A stretch of DNA of 64,000 bases from Cryptomeria japonica. Lineage: Eukaryota > Streptophyta > Pinopsida > Cupressales > Cupressaceae. The notes below the pieces were generated by a model. It did not search any database and was not told the DNA's origin. It saw only the letters and a list, made by a program, of their open reading frames with translations. How positions within the stretch are numbered: the first letter of the stretch is position 1; every line of letters starts with the position of its first letter. The translations under genes and the position numbers were made by a program. Shown piece after piece: positions 60,670-64,000 of this stretch. The DNA lies in the NCBI RefSeq assembly GCF_030272615.1, contig NC_081413.1, positions 558,027,136-558,091,135 of the forward strand, written 5' to 3'.

Positions 60670-62298
60670 ATTTTTTGATTAAGTAAAAACAACTTTTAAG
60701 GGACCCAAAACCCGATTACAATTTGAAAGATGAGCATGAAAGAGATGAAACAAAATAGCTACAAAACACCAGCACAAAAACCAGCAACTAAGAAAAAGAC
60801 AGCAAGAAGCCAACAAGAAGTTGGCTCCAAACCCAGCAATACAAATTACTTGAAAACTTTAATAGATTCCTCAGCATTCTGAACCAAGAGCATCATCGCC
60901 TTGGCCACTTCCCTTAGGTTGTTTCTTTCCTCTCTCTATTAGCTATCTTTCGTATTGATCTCCATCCCAGTAGTGTTCTGCCTTGTTCTGCGCCTAGGAG
61001 TCTGGTGGGTGGTGCTGGAAGTTGGAATATCATCAATGATAACCAGATTTTTATCCTAATTTTTCCTTTCCAGATGATCCACCAAAGCATTCATGTTCTA
61101 TGATGAGACTTTGAGGAAACTATGGTTCATGAATTTTTTTAGAGCCTTCTCAGTATAGGCAACCCAGGTGTTGATGTTGTCTTTATCCTCTTCAGCCTAC
61201 TCTTTCAAAATTATTATAACGTCCTCTAAGTGTTTCAAATCCCCTTTGATCAAATCTTTTTCCTACCAATCCTCCATCTTGATTTCCTCTTCAGCTTCAC
61301 TGGTTTCCATCTCATCATTCTTTTTCCCAGAGTCCTTATTCATCTTATTAATCTTTTTTTTCAACTCCCTCTATTTACTTTGCATGCTGGTAATATTGTC
61401 GACAACCCATTTCTGGAAGTTGAAGGACTCCAGAGTACAGTTACAGGCAGTATTCAAGGTGGTGTTCACAAAATCCCTACCCTGTTCAGTTCCCACAGAG
61501 TTAGGATTGTCATCCTCCTTAGAATTCAGAGCAACATTCCTGTTGTCCGAGCCCATAGGGTTAGAGTGAGGGTTTTTAGAGTTACCCCCTTCATCCTCTT
61601 CTCCAATGTTCTCATCCCTTTCATACTCCATATCAGTTTCAAAATCCTTACCCTTTTCCTCCTCCACATCACAGTGCTCCTCTATTTCCACCTTATCTGT
61701 GTCAGCTTTCCTTTTTTTGTGGGTAGAGGCATTAGGTTGATCCTCATCTGAATCTGAATCTTTGTCGCTCTTAGAGATATGAGCATTTGTGATCAAAGGG
61801 TCATCTTTGGTCGCCCTTTCCTTGTCCTTCAGATGTTCATAAATGAGCAATATAAGCCCCTGATGGGCTATAGGGTAAGAGTTAGGCTTTTTAGTGTGGT
61901 CAGCAAGACTCTCATTCAAAGAGGACACTAAATAAAAAGGCAAGGATATTTTGGCCCCATGACAAAAGTGGTTCAAAATAGCAAAGTGATAGTTATAGAT
62001 TTTTGTAAATCTACCATCAACAGTTAAATACTCCATTAAAACCCATAAAACTTTTTGCCAAAAGGGCTTTACCTACTGGGGAATGTAATAGGAAATGTTG
62101 TCTTTCTTCACAAGCTTGCCCTTCTCATCCTCCGATTTCGGAAAGATTTGGAACACTTCAACTGCATACTTCCGATCTCTGTAGAATTTGGTGCCCTCCT
62201 TCTAGAGACCCGTGACCTTAGCGACCAAGTTCTCATCAATTTGCCATTTCTCCCTAAATAGGGTGACTCTGTTGTTACTCCAACCTCTGGCAAAGCCA
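60670..62298 (-). mobile_element. LINE-3, 5'-truncated copy
   Basis: 1629 bp on the minus strand, flanked by TGTTGTGGA at 60661-60669 and at 62299-62307. It has the 3' end of the LINE family (FWVP-stop region and TTAATCAAAAAAT) and only ORF3 DNA, so it is a 5'-truncated insertion of the same family. This is typical for LINE insertion and shows that ORF3 belongs to the LINE unit. Confidence 0.85.
60846..62298 (-). pseudogene. ORF3 of LINE-3, N-terminally truncated
   Basis: Reading through a frame with stops and shifts: RGWSNNRVTLF, ENLVAKVTGL, EGTKFYRDRKYAVEVFQIF, VLMEYLTVDGRFTKIYNYHF, SLPFYLVSSLNESL, HQGLILLIYEHLKD, an acidic linker rich in D and E, FNFQKWVVDNI and NAEESIKVFK. The 221-codon open part (62036-61371) covers the middle. 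It aligns with ORF3 of LINE-1 over its length and ends at the matching stop. The first approximately 60 residues are missing because of the 5' truncation. Confidence 0.75.
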
Positions 62299-62460
62299 TG
62301 TTGTGGATGTTATTATCTTTTTGTTTCATGCATTAAACTTTATCGGTATTAACTGATAAACTGTCTACTCGCATTAAGTTTGGTTAAGTTATTTTTTATT
62401 TGAATTTATTTGACAGCTGATTCAACCCCCCCCTCTTAGTTGTCTTCAGGACCTAACAAT

Positions 62461-62473
62461 TGCTATCAAAGCC
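62461..62473 (+). promoter_or_regulatory. PBS of Copia F, diverged Met type
   Basis: TGCTATCAAAGCC, two mismatches from TGGTATCAGAGCC, starting three bases after the LTR. The leader after it (CTAGTCCTCTTTTGTGGAAG and AACAACTTGAGGA) matches that of element C. Confidence 0.75.
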
Positions 62474-62514
62474 TAGTCCTCTTTTGTGGAAGTTTAACAA
62501 CTTGAGGAGATCCA

Positions 62515-64000
62515 ATGTCTTCTAACTATTTCAGGAAGGACAATCCTAAACTTGATGGAACCAACTATGGCATATGGAAGATCGGGATGGAGACACATCT
62601 AAATTGCATTGGAAAGGACATCTGGGAAGTTACAAAGAATGGGTATACTGCTCCTACTCAAAGTCAACCTAATCCACCAAACTTGACTAAAGATGAAGAA
62701 AATGATTGCAAAGCAAGAGAAGCACTTTTGAGCGTATTATCAGATCATCAAATCATGGGTTTATCAGATAGATCTATTGCTAAAGCTATTTGGGACGATC
62801 TGGAAACATTGAATGAAGGAGATTCCATAGTCAAAATTGCAAAACTTAAAAGCTTCCGGGATAGGTATGAAAATCTGAAAATGGAAGAAGATGAAAGGAT
62901 TTCTGCTTTTATGGAAAGAGTAAATGAAATTGTTTTAGGTATTAAAAGTTGTGGAGGAACCTTAAGTGAAGATGAAATTGTTTCAAAAAATTTAAGAGGA
63001 TTGCCACCATCATACAAAATGAAAGTTACCGCTATAAATGAGTTAAGAACAATGCCTAATACATCAGTAACTAGAGACACATTGATTGGAAAACTTTTCG
63101 CTTTTGAAATTGAGAAATTTGGTCCTGTTGCTACTATAAAGACATATTTATCTTTTAAGGCATCAAAATAATCTACATCATCATTTGACAAGTCTGATTG
63201 GAAAGCCTTTTATGCAAGAGAAAATGAAGAACTTGAAGCACTATTTGCAAGGAAAATGCCTAAAGGTCCAGTTGGAAGTAAGTATGAAGGTAAAGCACCC
63301 TTTAAATGTTTTAAATGTAATAAGATTGGTCATATGGATTCAAGATGCCCTGATAGACATGCTATATTGAAAGAAGAAGCTAGAAGAACATACAAGCCTA
63401 ACTCTGAATATCAGAGATACAGATTTAAGAAGAATAAAGACAAGTCTTGTTATCTTGCTGATGAAGAAGTCACTGATGATTCTAATGAGGATCCGGTAGA
63501 TAATGGATGGGTCTTCGTTGCTATAATAGGAGATCAACCAGCACCTACTGTACAACCGGTAGATCAAGCCCTAGTAGCTAAAATTGAAGTTAAGGATGAA
63601 TGGATCATTGATTCAGGATGTTCACATCATATGACTGGTGATAAAAGTAAATTCTTGACTTTTCAGGAATATAATGGAGGTCTAGTAAGATTTGGAGATG
63701 ATAAAGCTTGTTTGATCAAAGGAAAAGGTACTATATCTCTTGATGGTAAGCATAATACTGACAATGTTTACTATGTTGAAGGTTTAAAGCACAATCTTTT
63801 GAGTGTTGGACAATTAGTTGAAAAAGGATTTCAATTAGAATTCAAGAATGGGAAATACAAAATTATGAACAGAACTAGTTTGGAAATTGCAACCAATAGT
63901 CAAACTAGAGGTAACATCTTTCATTTGAACAACAATGAAAAGACATGCTTGATTGCACATATTGATGAAAGTTGGTTATGGCATAAGAGACTCTGTCATG
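62515..64000 (+). pseudogene. Gag-protease ORF of Copia F, one stop codon
   Basis: Starts MSSNYFRKDNPKLDGTNY at 62515. A UBN2-type capsid runs to about residue 200 (WKIGMETHL, AIWDDLETL, RYENLKMEEDERISAFMERV and LRGLPPSYKMKV). The only stop is TAA at 63169-63171. The same frame continues to the window edge with a CCHC knuckle (CFKCNKIGHMDSRC, about 63307-63348), the protease active site WIIDSGCSHHMTGD (about 63602-63643), and the pre-integrase zinc region starting WLWHKRLCH. Gag forms particles and protease processes the polyprotein. It runs off the window before integrase and RT. Confidence 0.88.

Larger units (their letters stand above)
59880..62458 (+). repeat. 5' LTR of Copia F, split by LINE-3
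   Basis: TGTTGGTATTTTGG at the start and GACCTAACA at the end, 941 bp without the LINE and one copy of its target duplication. Has GTCATTGATGTCAAC near the start and a CCCCCCCCTC tract near the end, as in LTR C. Confidence 0.85.
59880..64000 (+). mobile_element. Copia element F, 5' part, runs off the window
   Basis: A 5' LTR (59880-62458) that includes LINE-3, a PBS with two changes from the Met type and a gag-protease ORF to the edge. It is inserted into the integrase zinc region of Copia E (left flank TAGTT). The LTR shares long stretches with LTR C, for example GCTATTTTGAGCAGTACAT and GTGTGACTCC near 60437 and 60487, so F and C are one family. F retains a nearly open gag-pol frame and is likely the youngest pol-bearing element here. 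Confidence 0.9.

Noticed and set aside
1-64000. tRNA, rRNA, CRISPR arrays, bacterial operons or host genes
   Set aside because: No cloverleaf with proper boxes, no rRNA segment, no spacer-repeat array, and no exon chain with a known host protein was recognised on either strand.

Overview
This is plant nuclear repeat DNA: AT-rich, with no host gene that I can support. Almost all of it is nested, degenerate retrotransposon. The mix (Athila/Tat-like Ty3-gypsy, many Copia LTRs, non-LTR LINEs, high nesting and heavy decay) suggests a large-genome plant, and the character of the fragments suggests a gymnosperm such as a conifer. That taxonomic reading is inference from style, not from a diagnostic gene.

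Layout. (1) 1-9.6 kb: non-coding LTR-like DNA, then a decayed Athila-like Ty3/gypsy element ('A'): protease end, RT, RNase H, integrase, and an unusual ORF in the env position. (2) 9.6-11.1 kb: a Copia integrase/RT fragment. (3) 11.2-14.7 kb: LTR-like DNA and the antisense 3' LTR of an old Copia element ('host Copia'), itself split by a solo LTR. (4) 14.7-43.2 kb: the body of that minus-strand Copia element, cut into pieces by younger insertions. These are element B (15416-26028, TSD TTTAT/GTTAT), element C (26126-40973, TSD TGATG) and a solo LTR (41484-42982). (5) C is itself interrupted by a full-length minus-strand LINE (LINE-1, 31420-39380, 18-bp TSD). (6) 43191-50054: a second related LINE, split by an antisense solo LTR. 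(7) 50055-57.8 kb: a Tat-like gypsy element ('D') that entered LINE-2 and carries gag but no visible RT or integrase. (8) 57.8-59.9 kb: Copia element E. (9) 59.9 kb to the end: Copia element F, inserted in E. Its 5' LTR contains a 5'-truncated third LINE (60670-62298), and its gag-protease frame has one stop codon up to the window edge.

Most interesting result. A family of long proteins of unknown function recurs on three kinds of element. It is the third ORF of the LINE family (three copies, two with clear TSDs), the ORF after integrase in gypsy A, and probably the cargo that replaces pol in Copia element C. The LINE and gypsy versions share an N-terminal start of the form M-G-G, then a few residues, then E-P, and all share a [V/I]-[T/D]-x-E-x-h-h-x-x-h-x-G-[L/F] block. 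The block recalls the plant mobile domain seen in plant transposons, but that needs a profile search. Element C shares its LTR and leader with Copia F, so C looks like a non-autonomous partner of an F-like element. Element B similarly has matched LTRs around one long repetitive-composition ORF with no pol domain.

All coding regions except part of F and B carry stops or frameshifts, so they are annotated as pseudogenes.
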